Below, one piece after another: positions 25,876 to 34,600 of a DNA stretch of 64,000 nucleotides. The notes beneath the pieces are model-generated. The model ran no database searches. It saw only the letters and a list, made by a program, of their open reading frames with translations, and had not been told where the DNA came from. The stretch comes from Oleiharenicola lentus (lineage in GTDB: Bacteria; Verrucomicrobiota; Verrucomicrobiia; Opitutales; Opitutaceae), in contig NZ_SDHX01000001.1 in the NCBI RefSeq assembly GCF_004118375.1, positions 558,001 through 622,000 of the forward strand, given 5' to 3'. How positions within the stretch are numbered: position 1 is the first letter of the stretch; each line of letters opens with the position of its first letter. The position numbers and the translations under genes were made by a program.

Positions 25876-28368
25876 TCAGGCGCCAAGGATCTTCTGGCGA
25901 AGATGCGTGCAACGGGCCTTTGATTCGACGTTGCGGACGGCCATGCCCCAGGCGGCGGGCTCGCCGACGACGAAGACCTTTTTCCGGCCGCGCGTGATGG
26001 CGGTGTAGATCAGGTTTCGCTGGAGCATCATGAAGTGGCCCTTGAGCAGCGGGATCACGACGACGGGATACTCGCTGCCCTGCGACTTGTGGATGCTGAT
26101 GGCGTAGGCGAGCGCGACGTCGCCGAACTCGCCGCGCTCAAAGACGTGCTGCTCGCCGTCGAAGTCGGCGATGAGCGTGCCCTTCTGGAGGTCCGCGCTG
26201 ACGACGGTGCCGATGTCGCCGTTGAAGAGGTTTTTGTCGTAGTTGTTTCGCAGCTGGATGAGCTTGTCGCCCGGGCGGTATTCGCCGCTGACGGTCTTGA
26301 TGCCGCGGGCGTGGGGATTCAGCGCGGCTTGGAGCTGCGTGTTGAGGTTGGCGACCCCGGCCACGCCCTTGTGCATCGGCGCAAGCACCTGCACCTCGGC
26401 GATCGGATTGAACCAGTGGAGGTGTTGCGGGATGAACCGGGTGCACAGCTCGATCACTTTCGCGAGGCAGTCATCGGCGGAGGAGGCGGCGATGAAGTTG
26501 AGGTCGCTCCACGCCTGCGCCTTGCCGACTTCGCCCAGAATGGGCGGCGGCTGGCTGATGCCCTCGTTGATGGCGTGCGCGGTGGTGACGATGGCGCTCT
26601 CCTTGCCCTGGCGATAGACGAACTGGAGCCTCGTCACGGGAATGAGTGACGAGGCGGGAGACCGGAGACCGGAAACTGGAGGCCGGGAGAGTGTCTCTGC
26701 CTTTTGTAGGGTCGGTGCTTGCGTCGACCTAGCACCCGAGGTCGGCGCAAGCGACGACCCTACATGAATCAAATCCTTCAGCACGTTGCCGGCGCCGACG
26801 CTGGGGAGTTGGTCGATGTCGCCGACGAGCAGCAGGTGCGCGCGCACGGGCACGGCCTGGAGCAGGGCGGCGGCGAGACGCGTGTCGAGCATCGAGGACT
26901 CGTCCACAATGAGGAAATCGGTCGCCAGAGGCTTGGACTCGTTGTGCACGAAGCCGCCGCCAGCCGGGTCGTAGGCGAGCAGGCGGTGGATGGTGGACGC
27001 GAAGCCGCCGGTCGTTTCGGCGAGGCGCTGGGCCGCGCGACCGGTAGGGGCCGCAAGAGTGACGCGCGCCTTCTTGGCCTTCAGGATGTCCACAAGTGCG
27101 CGGAGGATCGTGGTTTTTCCCGTGCCGGGTCCGCCGGTGAGAATGGTGAACTTGTGCGCGAGAGCGTGGGAGATGGCGGCGGATTGCAGCGGGTGGAATT
27201 CGAAGCCGGCCTTGTCCTGCGCCCACTTCACGGCGGCGTCGATCTTGATGGCCGGCAGGCCGGAAGGCACGGCGTTGAGGCGCTGGACGACGGCGGCGAT
27301 CTTGGTTTCGAAGCGGTCGTTGTGGGGCAACTGCACGACGGCGTCGTGCAGTTGTCGGTTATTGGTTGTTGGTTGAGGGTTATTGGATTCAGCACGCGAT
27401 GCTTTTTCTCTCGGTCCTCCCTGATAACCCGCAGCTGATAACGAATAACTGGCACCATGCTGCACCAGCTCCTTCGCCGCGATCAGGGCGTCAATGCGGG
27501 CCTCGATGCGCTCGGCGGAGGTTTCGAGCATCGTGGCGGCGTGGGTCACGAGGTCGCCGCGCGGGAAGGCGGTGTGGCCCTCCTCCTCGAGCGTCTGCAG
27601 CGCGTAGATCAGGCCGGCATCGAGGCGGGGCGGGGCGTCGTTGGCGAAGCCGAGGTTGATGGCGAGGCGGTCGGCGGTCTTGAAGCCGATGCCGTCGATC
27701 TCGCGGGCGAGACGGTAGGGCTCGGCCGAGATGATTTTCTGCGCGGCGGCGTCCCACTTCTTCACGATGCGCACGCACTGGGCGGTGGTGACGCCGTAGG
27801 TCTGGAGAAAGATGTGCACTTCGCGCAGTGTGCGCTGTTCGTCCCAGGCCTGCTTGATGGAGGTGGCGCGGACCTTGCCGATGCCGGGGACCTTGCGGAG
27901 CTTGCTCGACTCCTCGCTGAGCACGCGGAAGGTGTCGGTGCCGAAGGCGTCCACGATCTTGTTGGCGTAAACCTTGCCGATGCCCGGCACGAGGCCGCTG
28001 CCGAGGTATTTGCGGATGCCGTAAACGGAGGAGGGCAGCTCGCTCTTGAACGTGACGACCTTGAACTGTGCGCCGTGCTGGGCGTGCTTGGTCCATTCGC
28101 CGGTGAGCTGGAGCGTCTCGCCGCACTGCACGCCGGGCAACGGGCCGGTGATGGTGACGCGGGCGTCGGCGCCCTTCACGCCGTCGGGCTTCAGCTCCGC
28201 GATGGTGTAGTGGTTCTCCTCGTTGAAGAAGATGATGCGCTCGAGGACGCCGGTCAGGGTTTCTGCAGGGGGGGCCGCCACGGATGACACGGATAAGCAC
28301 GGATGGGGGGAAGGGAAGCGCGGAACAACGTTCTCGCCAAGCAAGCCCGCGCGGAGCGCGAGCTCCAC
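25876..28368 (-). CDS. RecD2-like ATP-dependent DNA helicase (SF1B)
   Basis: 830 residues. Like other RecD2/YrrC proteins, which occur without RecBC, it has an N-terminal OB-like part (TGVLERIIFFNEENHYTIAE), helix-hairpin-helix segments (LVPGIGKVYANKIV, KVPGIGKVRATSIK) and two RecA-like helicase domains. Walker A is GGPGTGKTT (about 409), motif II is LIVDESSMLD, and the C-terminal motif is SIHKSQGSEYPVVV. It unwinds DNA 5'-3' in repair. Two stretches are repeat-derived insertions: about residues 306-339 (nt 27353-27452) and about 534-575 (around nt 26706-26763), the latter between VLKDLI and the TRLQFVYRQ motif. The start is unclear: ATG 28368 gives about 30 N-terminal residues that look repeat-derived, and GTG 28281 is an alternative. 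Confidence 0.9.
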   Translation of the reverse strand: MELALRAGLLGENVVPRFPSPHPCLSVSSVAAPPAETLTGVLERIIFFNEENHYTIAELKPDGVKGADARVTITGPLPGVQCGETLQLTGEWTKHAQHGAQFKVVTFKSELPSSVYGIRKYLGSGLVPGIGKVYANKIVDAFGTDTFRVLSEESSKLRKVPGIGKVRATSIKQAWDEQRTLREVHIFLQTYGVTTAQCVRIVKKWDAAAQKIISAEPYRLAREIDGIGFKTADRLAINLGFANDAPPRLDAGLIYALQTLEEEGHTAFPRGDLVTHAATMLETSAERIEARIDALIAAKELVQHGASYSLSAAGYQGGPREKASRAESNNPQPTTNNRQLHDAVVQLPHNDRFETKIAAVVQRLNAVPSGLPAIKIDAAVKWAQDKAGFEFHPLQSAAISHALAHKFTILTGGPGTGKTTILRALVDILKAKKARVTLAAPTGRAAQRLAETTGGFASTIHRLLAYDPAGGGFVHNESKPLATDFLIVDESSMLDTRLAAALLQAVPVRAHLLLVGDIDQLPSVGAGNVLKDLIHVGSSLAPTSGARSTQAPTLQKAETLSRPPVSGLRSPASSLIPVTRLQFVYRQGKESAIVTTAHAINEGISQPPPILGEVGKAQAWSDLNFIAASSADDCLAKVIELCTRFIPQHLHWFNPIAEVQVLAPMHKGVAGVANLNTQLQAALNPHARGIKTVSGEYRPGDKLIQLRNNYDKNLFNGDIGTVVSADLQKGTLIADFDGEQHVFERGEFGDVALAYAISIHKSQGSEYPVVVIPLLKGHFMMLQRNLIYTAITRGRKKVFVVGEPAAWGMAVRNVESKARCTHLRQKILGA
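26706..26763. repeat. 58-bp palindrome inserted in frame in recD2
   Basis: The arms start GTAGGGTCGGTGCTTGCG and, in reverse complement of the other end, GTAGGGTCGTCGCTTGCG. The same family lies between genes at 61437-61502. Here it is translated as part of an insertion between two conserved helicase motifs. Confidence 0.75.
27353..27452. repeat. degenerate 100-bp inverted repeat inside recD2
   Basis: The left arm (GTTATTGG...GGGTTATTGG) and the reverse complement of the right arm (AGTTATTCGTTA...GGGTTATCAGG) share spaced GTTATT and GGGTTAT blocks. The region translates into a polar linker rich in N, Q, P and T. Confidence 0.5.
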
Positions 28369-28415
28369 CTTGAGCCGGATTGACCGGACACGACCGGCAC
28401 GACAAGTTGCCGCCG

Positions 28416-28802
28416 ATGCAAAACCAGACCTGGATCTATGCGGCGGCGGGCTACGATGTGGCGTTGGCCATGTTCCACCTGGGTTTCTGGAGGCTGTTCC
28501 GCTGGAGGGAGGAGCTGCCCAAGCTGCACCCGGTGAACCGCGGGGTCATGCAGGTGCTGAACATCATGCTGATGGCGTTCCTGCTGTTGCTGGCGGCGGT
28601 GCTGGTCCTGAATGCCGCGGAGCTCACGACGACTGCGTTGGGCCGACTGTTGCTGGGCGGTTTGACCGCCATGTGGGTGCTGCGCGCGATGCTGCAGCCG
28701 TTGTTCTGGAAAGAAGTCCCGAAGGCGACCAACGCCGCCTTCATCTGCCTGTTCATGCTGGGGGCCGGGTTGCATGCGCTGGCGTTCGGGCCGGGGGCGT
28801 GA
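28416..28802 (+). CDS. small four-helix integral membrane protein, unknown
   Basis: 128 residues from ATG 28416 (MQNQTWIYAAAGYDVALAMF). Hydropathy suggests four membrane helices: near the N-terminus, around VLNIMLMAFLLLLAAVLVL, around LLLGGLTAMWVLRAML, and the C-terminal ICLFMLGAGLHALAF. It is transcribed divergently from recD2, whose start is only 47 bases away, so the two may share a control region. No family recognised. Confidence 0.8.
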   Translation: MQNQTWIYAAAGYDVALAMFHLGFWRLFRWREELPKLHPVNRGVMQVLNIMLMAFLLLLAAVLVLNAAELTTTALGRLLLGGLTAMWVLRAMLQPLFWKEVPKATNAAFICLFMLGAGLHALAFGPGA

Positions 28803-28814
28803 CGGAGCGGGCAT

Positions 28815-28842
28815 AAAAAAGCCCGCCGGGGTGCGGCGGGCC
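28815..28842 (-). terminator. Rho-independent terminator
   Basis: The stem GCCCGCC/GGCGGGC (28821-28841) has AAAAAA on its left, which reads as a T-run on the minus strand. It lies just past the stop of the DUF2059 gene between convergent genes. Confidence 0.8.
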
Positions 28843-28858
28843 GAAAGAAGCGGGCGAA

Positions 28859-29350
28859 TCAGGGAGCGGCCGGCTTGGCAGCGGCCTTGGTTTCCTCGAC
28901 GAGTTTCTGGATCTTCGGCATCAGGCTCTGCTGCATGCCTTGGATCAGGGGCATCATCTGGGCCATGACCTGCGGCTGCTTCGCCATCATGGACTGACCC
29001 TCGGAGGACTTGAAGAACGCGACCATGGCCTTGAGCTCGGCCTCGCTGTAAACGGAGGCGTAGATTGCGTCCATCTTGCCGATCATGGCCTTGGCCTCGC
29101 TCATGGAGAGATCGAGGATCTTGCCCTGCAGCTCCTCGGCCTGCTTGATCTGCTCGGGGGTGGCCGAGGCGGGCAGACGGGTCTGCTGGGCGGCCATCTG
29201 TTTCATCTGGGCGGCCATGCCGTCGAACATCTTGTCGGCCTGCATGGCACTGATGGCTTCGCGGGCGAGGGCCAGCTTGGCGGCGTTGTCGTCGGCGAAT
29301 GCCGCCGGGGAGAGGGCGAGCACCGCGATAAGGAGGAGGGATTTTTTCAT
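28859..29350 (-). CDS. periplasmic DUF2059-type protein
   Basis: 163 residues from ATG 29350, which opens a signal peptide (MKKSLLLIAVLALSPAAFA). The mature part is helical and Met/Gln-rich. It contains the DUF2059-like segment AIYASVYSEAELKAMVAFFK followed by SSEGQSMMAKQPQVM, where such proteins carry a conserved Y-x-x-x-F/S-x-x-E-L pattern. Function of the family is unknown. A terminator follows immediately, so it is probably monocistronic. Confidence 0.85.
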   Translation of the reverse strand: MKKSLLLIAVLALSPAAFADDNAAKLALAREAISAMQADKMFDGMAAQMKQMAAQQTRLPASATPEQIKQAEELQGKILDLSMSEAKAMIGKMDAIYASVYSEAELKAMVAFFKSSEGQSMMAKQPQVMAQMMPLIQGMQQSLMPKIQKLVEETKAAAKPAAP

Positions 29351-29451
29351 GGGGGGTGGCAACAGGCCGGCGGGTGGCCCCACGCCGGTGAGTGAAAGCG
29401 GAGGTTGCGGCCTAAACGGGCGTGCTGCAACCTCCGAACCGCACAAGCACC

Positions 29452-29898
29452 ATGCTGTATTTCGAGGATCTCAAGCCGGGAGACCGCTTCAACACGCCGG
29501 AGCACACCGTGACGGAGGAGGAGATCGTGGAGTTTGCCCGGCGTCACGACCCGCAGCCGTTCCACACCGATGCCGAGGCAGCCAAGGGCACGTTTTTCCG
29601 CGGTCTCGTGGCCAGCGGCTGGCACACGGCGGCGGTCAGCATGGGCCTGATGGTGCGCGGCGAGATGCCGCTCCGCGACGGGGTCATCGGCCAGGGCGTG
29701 GACAACCTGCGGTGGCCGCGCCCCGTCAGACCCGGCGACCGCCTGCGCGTGGTCATGGAGGTCGCGGGCCTCGAACCGCACCCTGTGCGCCTGGGTTTCG
29801 GCAACCTGCTCCTGCGCTGCCGCACGCTCAACCAGGACGGCAAGGCCGTGCAGGAAATGACGGCGAACCTGCTGATCGCGCGCCGGCCCTCCGCCTGA
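29452..29898 (+). CDS. MaoC-like (R)-specific enoyl-CoA hydratase family protein
   Basis: 148 residues from ATG 29452. It is a single hot-dog fold MaoC dehydratase. The catalytic Asp/His pair typical of (R)-hydratases appears in RRHDPQPFHTD, followed by FFRGLVASGWHTAA, the usual substrate-tunnel segment. C-terminal RTLNQDGKAVQEMTANLLI is the conserved last strand. Likely reaction: reversible hydration of 2-enoyl-CoA; the exact acyl chain is unknown. It is followed after four bases by a DUF1304 gene, so the two form an operon. Confidence 0.9.
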   Translation: MLYFEDLKPGDRFNTPEHTVTEEEIVEFARRHDPQPFHTDAEAAKGTFFRGLVASGWHTAAVSMGLMVRGEMPLRDGVIGQGVDNLRWPRPVRPGDRLRVVMEVAGLEPHPVRLGFGNLLLRCRTLNQDGKAVQEMTANLLIARRPSA

Positions 29899-29902
29899 TT
29901 TT

Positions 29903-30259
29903 ATGCCAATGCTCGCCACACTCCTCACGGGCCTCGTCGCCCTCCTGCACCTCTGGTTCCTCGTGCTGGAAATGTTCCTGTGGACGAAGCCGCTCGGGCG
30001 CCGCGTGTTCAAGCTGACCGAGGAAAAGGCGCAGCTCACGAAGGCGCTCGCGGCCAACCAGGGGCTATACAACGGATTTCTCGCCGCGGGGCTGGTGTGG
30101 GGGCTTTGGCTGGGCGCGGATGGCCAGGCGATCCGGGTGTTCTTTCTGGGCTGCGTGATCGTGGCGGGGGTGTTTGGTGCGGCGACGGTGGGGCGGAAGA
30201 TTTTGTTCGTGCAGGCGCTGCCGGCGGCCGTGGCGTTGGGGTTGACGTGGGTAGCCTGA
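29903..30259 (+). CDS. DUF1304 membrane protein
   Basis: 118 residues with four predicted membrane helices. The sequence W(F)LVLEMFLWTKPLGRRVFKL followed by NQGLYNGFLAAGLVWGL is the DUF1304 signature. Function unknown. It starts four bases after the MaoC gene stop, so the two are likely co-transcribed. Confidence 0.9.
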   Translation: MPMLATLLTGLVALLHLWFLVLEMFLWTKPLGRRVFKLTEEKAQLTKALAANQGLYNGFLAAGLVWGLWLGADGQAIRVFFLGCVIVAGVFGAATVGRKILFVQALPAAVALGLTWVA

Positions 30260-30394
30260 GGATTGGGGGAGCGCGCGCGTCTCGACGGATCTGTTGCCAT
30301 CGGTTGCCGGGTCCGGTTACCGACTTCGACGATCCTCGCTGTTCTGCGGACCGACGCTTGCAGCGACTGGCGTCATCGCGCATCATCGCATGCC

Positions 30395-31327
30395 ATGCTC
30401 GTCCTCAACACCCTGGCGCCGGTCTTCCTGCTCATCGCGGCCGGCGCGGCGATGCAGGCGACGAAGCTGGTGTCGGCGGATTTTTTGAAAGAGGCGAATC
30501 GCGTCACCTACTGGCTGGGCCTGCCCGCGCTGCTCTTCTCGCAGCTCGCCGGTTCCTTCCGCGACGCGGCGGGTGCGGGCGCGATGTTCACGGTCATGCT
30601 GGCCGCCACGCTGCTCGTGACGGCGGCGGCCTACGGGGTGGCTGCGCTGCTGCGCGTGCCGGGCGCGGCGCTGGGGACCTTCGTGCAGGGCGGGTTTCGC
30701 GGCAACCTGGCCTTCGTGGGCCTGCCGGTGATTTTTTCGCTGCCCGACGCGCCGCTGGCGTGGGGCGTGTCGGCGCGCACGGCGGCGGTGCTCACGGTCG
30801 CGCCGATGATGGTGTTCTACAACGTGGCCGGCGTGGTCGTGCTGCTGCTGAGCCAGCACCGGCTGGGCTGGGGCATGGTGAAACCGTTCGTGAAACAACT
30901 CATCACGACGCCCCCGTTGCTTGCGACGCTCGCCGGCATCGGCTGGGCGCTCGCGGGCTGGACGCTGCCGGCGGCGGTGGACAAGGCCTTCTCCGCGCTC
31001 GGCGAGATGGCGCTGCCGCTCGGCCTGCTTGGGGTGGGCGGCTCGCTCGTGGCGGTGAAGCTCGGTGCCACGTGGCGCCGGCCGCTGGGATCCGCACTGG
31101 TGAAGACCGCGCTCGCGCCGGTGCTCGGCTGGGTGGTGGGCCGCGCGCTCGGCCTCGGCGCCGCCGAACTCAAGCTCGTGCTCATCCTCCTGGCCTGCCC
31201 CACGGCGATTGTCTCCTACACAATGGCCCTCGAGCTGAAAGGCGACGAGTCCCTCGCCGCCGGCACGATCTCCCTGAGCGTGCTCACGTCGCTGGTCTCG
31301 CTGGCGGTCATCGTAGGCTGGTTCTGA
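30395..31327 (+). CDS. AEC family (auxin efflux carrier-like) transporter
   Basis: 310 residues from ATG 30395 (MLVLNTLAPVFLLIAAGA); a longer frame from 30263 has no family similarity at its N-terminus. About ten membrane helices in two inverted halves. Typical AEC motifs include GLPALLFSQLAGS, FRGNLAFVGLPVIFS and LLACPTAIVSYTMALEL near the C-terminus. AEC proteins move organic anions; the substrate here is unknown. A second AEC gene lies at 59498. Confidence 0.9.
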   Translation: MLVLNTLAPVFLLIAAGAAMQATKLVSADFLKEANRVTYWLGLPALLFSQLAGSFRDAAGAGAMFTVMLAATLLVTAAAYGVAALLRVPGAALGTFVQGGFRGNLAFVGLPVIFSLPDAPLAWGVSARTAAVLTVAPMMVFYNVAGVVVLLLSQHRLGWGMVKPFVKQLITTPPLLATLAGIGWALAGWTLPAAVDKAFSALGEMALPLGLLGVGGSLVAVKLGATWRRPLGSALVKTALAPVLGWVVGRALGLGAAELKLVLILLACPTAIVSYTMALELKGDESLAAGTISLSVLTSLVSLAVIVGWF

Positions 31328-31365
31328 ACCAGCCTGCCCCATAACTCCATCAGTGCACCAGAAAC

Positions 31366-31390
31366 GCCAATGTTCGTAATACGAACATTG
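31366..31390. promoter_or_regulatory. perfect 12-1-12 palindrome, copy 1
   Basis: The arms are CCAATGTTCGTA and TACGAACATTGG around a central A. The TnGTnnnACnA core fits FadR-type GntR operators. It lies in the 302-base gap between two convergent genes (31328-31629), which also holds a second copy 120 bases on and a terminator; I see no gene there. Confidence 0.55.
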
Positions 31391-31485
31391 GGGCCGGTGG
31401 CTTGCTCCGGCTATTGACCAAGCAACGGACTTTTCCCCTCTGAAAAGGCGTCAGCGTGCAGGTCGGGGAAGGAGGGGCGAAATGG

Positions 31486-31510
31486 CCAATGTTCGTAATA
31501 CGAACATTCG
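31486..31510. promoter_or_regulatory. palindrome copy 2 (10-1-10 perfect)
   Basis: AATGTTCGTA, A, TACGAACATT is identical to copy 1 over 21 bases, with CC on the left and CG on the right. It is exactly 120 bases from copy 1. Confidence 0.55.
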
Positions 31511-31560
31511 GGTTGGAGTGAGGGTCGGGTGGATTCGCGGGGGGAGGCGAAGGGGTTGGG

Positions 31561-31591
31561 AAAAGAAAAAGGCGGGATCAGTGATCCCGCC
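31561..31591 (-). terminator. Rho-independent terminator of the coiled-coil gene
   Basis: The 10-bp stem GGCGGGATCA/TGATCCCGCC has AAAAGAAAAA on the left, reading as a T-rich tail on the minus strand. It is 39 bases past the stop at 31630. Confidence 0.8.
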
Positions 31592-31629
31592 TTGGAGCGG
31601 TTGGGCGGAGGGGGTGGTCCGACGCTGTT

Positions 31630-34600
31630 TTAGGGGATGCGCAGCTCGGTGCCGATGCGGAGGGTGCCGGTGGGGCCGAGTTTTTCGGCGTTGGCGGTGT
31701 AGATCTCCTGCCAGCGGGCGGCGGTGCCGTAGTAGCGCTGGCTGAGGCGCGAGAGGGAGTCGCCGGCAACCACGACGTGCGTGCGGGCACCGGGGGGCGT
31801 GACGGGCACGGTGACCGACGCCGGGGCGCCGGGCGTGCGGGCGAGCGCGGTCTTGAGCTGGTAGTTTTCCTGCGCGAGGACGGCGTTGGCGCCGCGGAGC
31901 TGCTCGACGAGGGCGCGGGTGCTGACGGTTTCGCCGGCGGCCTGGCTGCTCGTGCGCTGGAGGGCGGCGAGGGTCTCGTTCAGACGGGTCAACTCGGCCT
32001 GGGTCGAGGCGACCTGGCTTTCGGCCGCGGTGAGGCGGGTGGTGAGGGCGTCGCGTTCCTGCGCAAGCGTGCCGGCGGTGGCGGCCTGTTCGGCGGACGA
32101 GGCGGCGGCGGACTTCAGCTGCTCCAGCTGCGCATTCAGCGCGGCGAGCTGCTCGTCGAGCGCGCGCTTCTGTGCCGTCGTGGCTTCCTGTTCGCGCTGG
32201 AGCAGGGCGTATCCGCGCAACGCGGTGGTGAGCTTGCCTTCGGTTTCGGCGAGGCGTTTCTGCAGGTCGGAAGCGTCGGCGGCGGGTGCGGTTTCGGCCG
32301 GGGCAGGGGTCGGGGCGCTCGCGGCCGCGGCGAGGCGGGCCTCGGTGTCGCCCAGCTGGCGGCGGGCGTCGGCGAGCTGGCCCTCGAGCTCGGCGACGCG
32401 ACCGGCGAGGTTCGGGTAGGTCGGGCCGCGACGACGGCTTTCCGCCTCGGCGAGCTTCGTCTCAAGATCGCGCACCTTGTCGGTCAGGTCGGGATAAGCC
32501 GGCTTGGCCTTGCGGGCGGCGGCGAGCTGGGACTGGAGGTCCTCGATCTGGCCGCGGCTGGCGCCGAGATTCTTTTCGAGCGAGTCGTTGCGGGTCTCGA
32601 GTTCCTTCACGCGGCTGGCGGCGGACGAGGCGTCGCGCAGCTGCCGGCCGGAGTCGGCGAGCATCTTCTGCATCCGCTCGCGGTCGTCTCGCAACCGGGT
32701 GAGTTCCTGGTCGAGTTCCGCCACCTTGCCGGAAAGGTCGGGATAAGCCGGGGCCTTGGTCTCGCTGCGGGCGGCGGCCAGCGCGGTTTCGAGGTCCTTC
32801 ACGCGGCCGGAGAGGTCGGGGTAGTTCGGGGCGACGGGCTTGGCGGCGACCTGTTCCTTGAGGCCGGCCACCTGGGTGCGGAGCTGGGCGAGTTCGCTCT
32901 CGGAGGTGTCGAGTTGGCGGCGAAGCGAGGTCTTGTCGGACTCGAGCAGCTTTACGCTGGCCTGCAGGTTGGTGCGCTCGCGCTGGGCGGCGGCATTGGC
33001 GCTGCGGAACTCCTCAAACTCGCGGGCGAGGGAAAGGCGGGCCTGTTCCGCGGCGCCGGCCTTTTGCTGGGCGGCGATCAGATCGCGTTCCAACTCGGTG
33101 ACCTTGCCGGAAAGATCAGGATACGCGGGCTGGGCGTTGCCGGCGGTCTTGAGCGCAGCCTCCAGTTCGGCCACCCGGGCGCTCAGGTCAGGATAAGCCG
33201 GCCGGGCGTTTCGGGCGGTGGTGAGCGCCGCTTCAAGTTCGGCGACCTTGCCGCTGAGATCGGGATAAGCCGGGGCCGCGTTGCGCGCGGCGGTGAGCTC
33301 GGATTCCAGGCTCGTGACGCGATCGCGCAGATCCGGGTAGCCGGGCGCGGCGGGTTTGGCGGCAAGGGCGTCGTTGGCCTTGGCGAGCGCGCTCTTGGTG
33401 ACGTCGAGTTCGCGGGTGAGCGTGCGCTGCGCCGACTCGGCCTGGCGGGATTGCTCCTCCAGTTTGCGCCGGGCATCCTGTCCGGCGTCGTCCTTCGCCT
33501 TGGCCAGGGCGGCGAGTTGCTGTTCCAACTCAGCGACCTTGCCTGAGAGGTCGGCGTAGGCGGGCTGGGCGTTGCGGGCGGTCGAGAGCGCGGATTCCAG
33601 TTCGGCGACCCGACCGGAGAGATCCGGATAAGCCGGCGCCTTGGGCTCGCGGGCGGCGGCGAGGGCGTTTTCCAATTCCTTCACGCGGTCGCTCAGGTCG
33701 GGGTAGGCCGGAGCGGCCGGCTTGGCGGCGAGCTGTTCGCGCAGGCCGGCGAGCTGGGTGCGGAGCTGGGCGGCTTCGTTGCCGGCGGTCTCGGCCTGGC
33801 GGCGGAGGGAGGCTTTGTCGGACTCGAGCAGTTTCACGCTGGCCTCGAGGTTGGTGCGGTCGCGCAGTGCGCCGGCGGTGGAGGTCTTGTATTCGTCGAA
33901 CTGGCGGGCCAGGGCGTCGCGGGATTTTTCGGCCTCGGTGCGGGCCTCGGCGAGCGTGGTGGTCTCGCGCTGGCGCAGGGCGGCCTCGGCGGTGAGGGCG
34001 GCGACGCGGGCCTCGAGGTCGCGGGTCTTCGGCGCGGCGGCGAGGGCGGACTCCAGCTCGGCCACCTTGGCGCGCAGGTCGGGATAGGCCGGGGCGGCGG
34101 GCTGGGTGGCGAGAGCGTCGTTGGCCTTGGCGAGGGCGGCCTTGGTGGCGTCCACCTCGCGGGCGAGGTTGCGCTGGGCGTTCTCCAATTCACGGACCTG
34201 CCCGCGCAGATCCGGGTAGTTGGGCTGGGCGTTGCGGGCGGTGGCGAGCTGTTGTTCCAATTCGCCCACCCGGCCGCGCAGGTCCGGGAAGGCCGGTTTC
34301 GCGGCGACCTGGGCTTCGAGTTCCTTCACGCGGGGGCTCAGATCGGGATAGGCGGGTTTCGCGTTGCGGGCGGCGACAAGGGCGGTCTCGAGTTCGGCGA
34401 CCCGGGCCGTCAGATCCGGATAAGCGGGCTTGGCGGATTTCGCCGCGGTGAGCTGCTGTTCCAGTTCGCCCACGCGGTTGCGCAGATCCGGATAAGCCGG
34501 CCGGGCATTTTGGGCGGCGGTCAGGGCGCCTTCGAGTTCCTTCACGCGGCCAGAGAGGTCGGGATAGGCCGGCCGGGCGTTGCGCGCCGCGGCGAGCGCG

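Noticed and set aside
31482-31745. Possible 87-codon gene covering the second palindrome
   Set aside because: Arg/Gly/Trp-rich product that overlaps the end of the LysM gene and includes a terminator; no homology.
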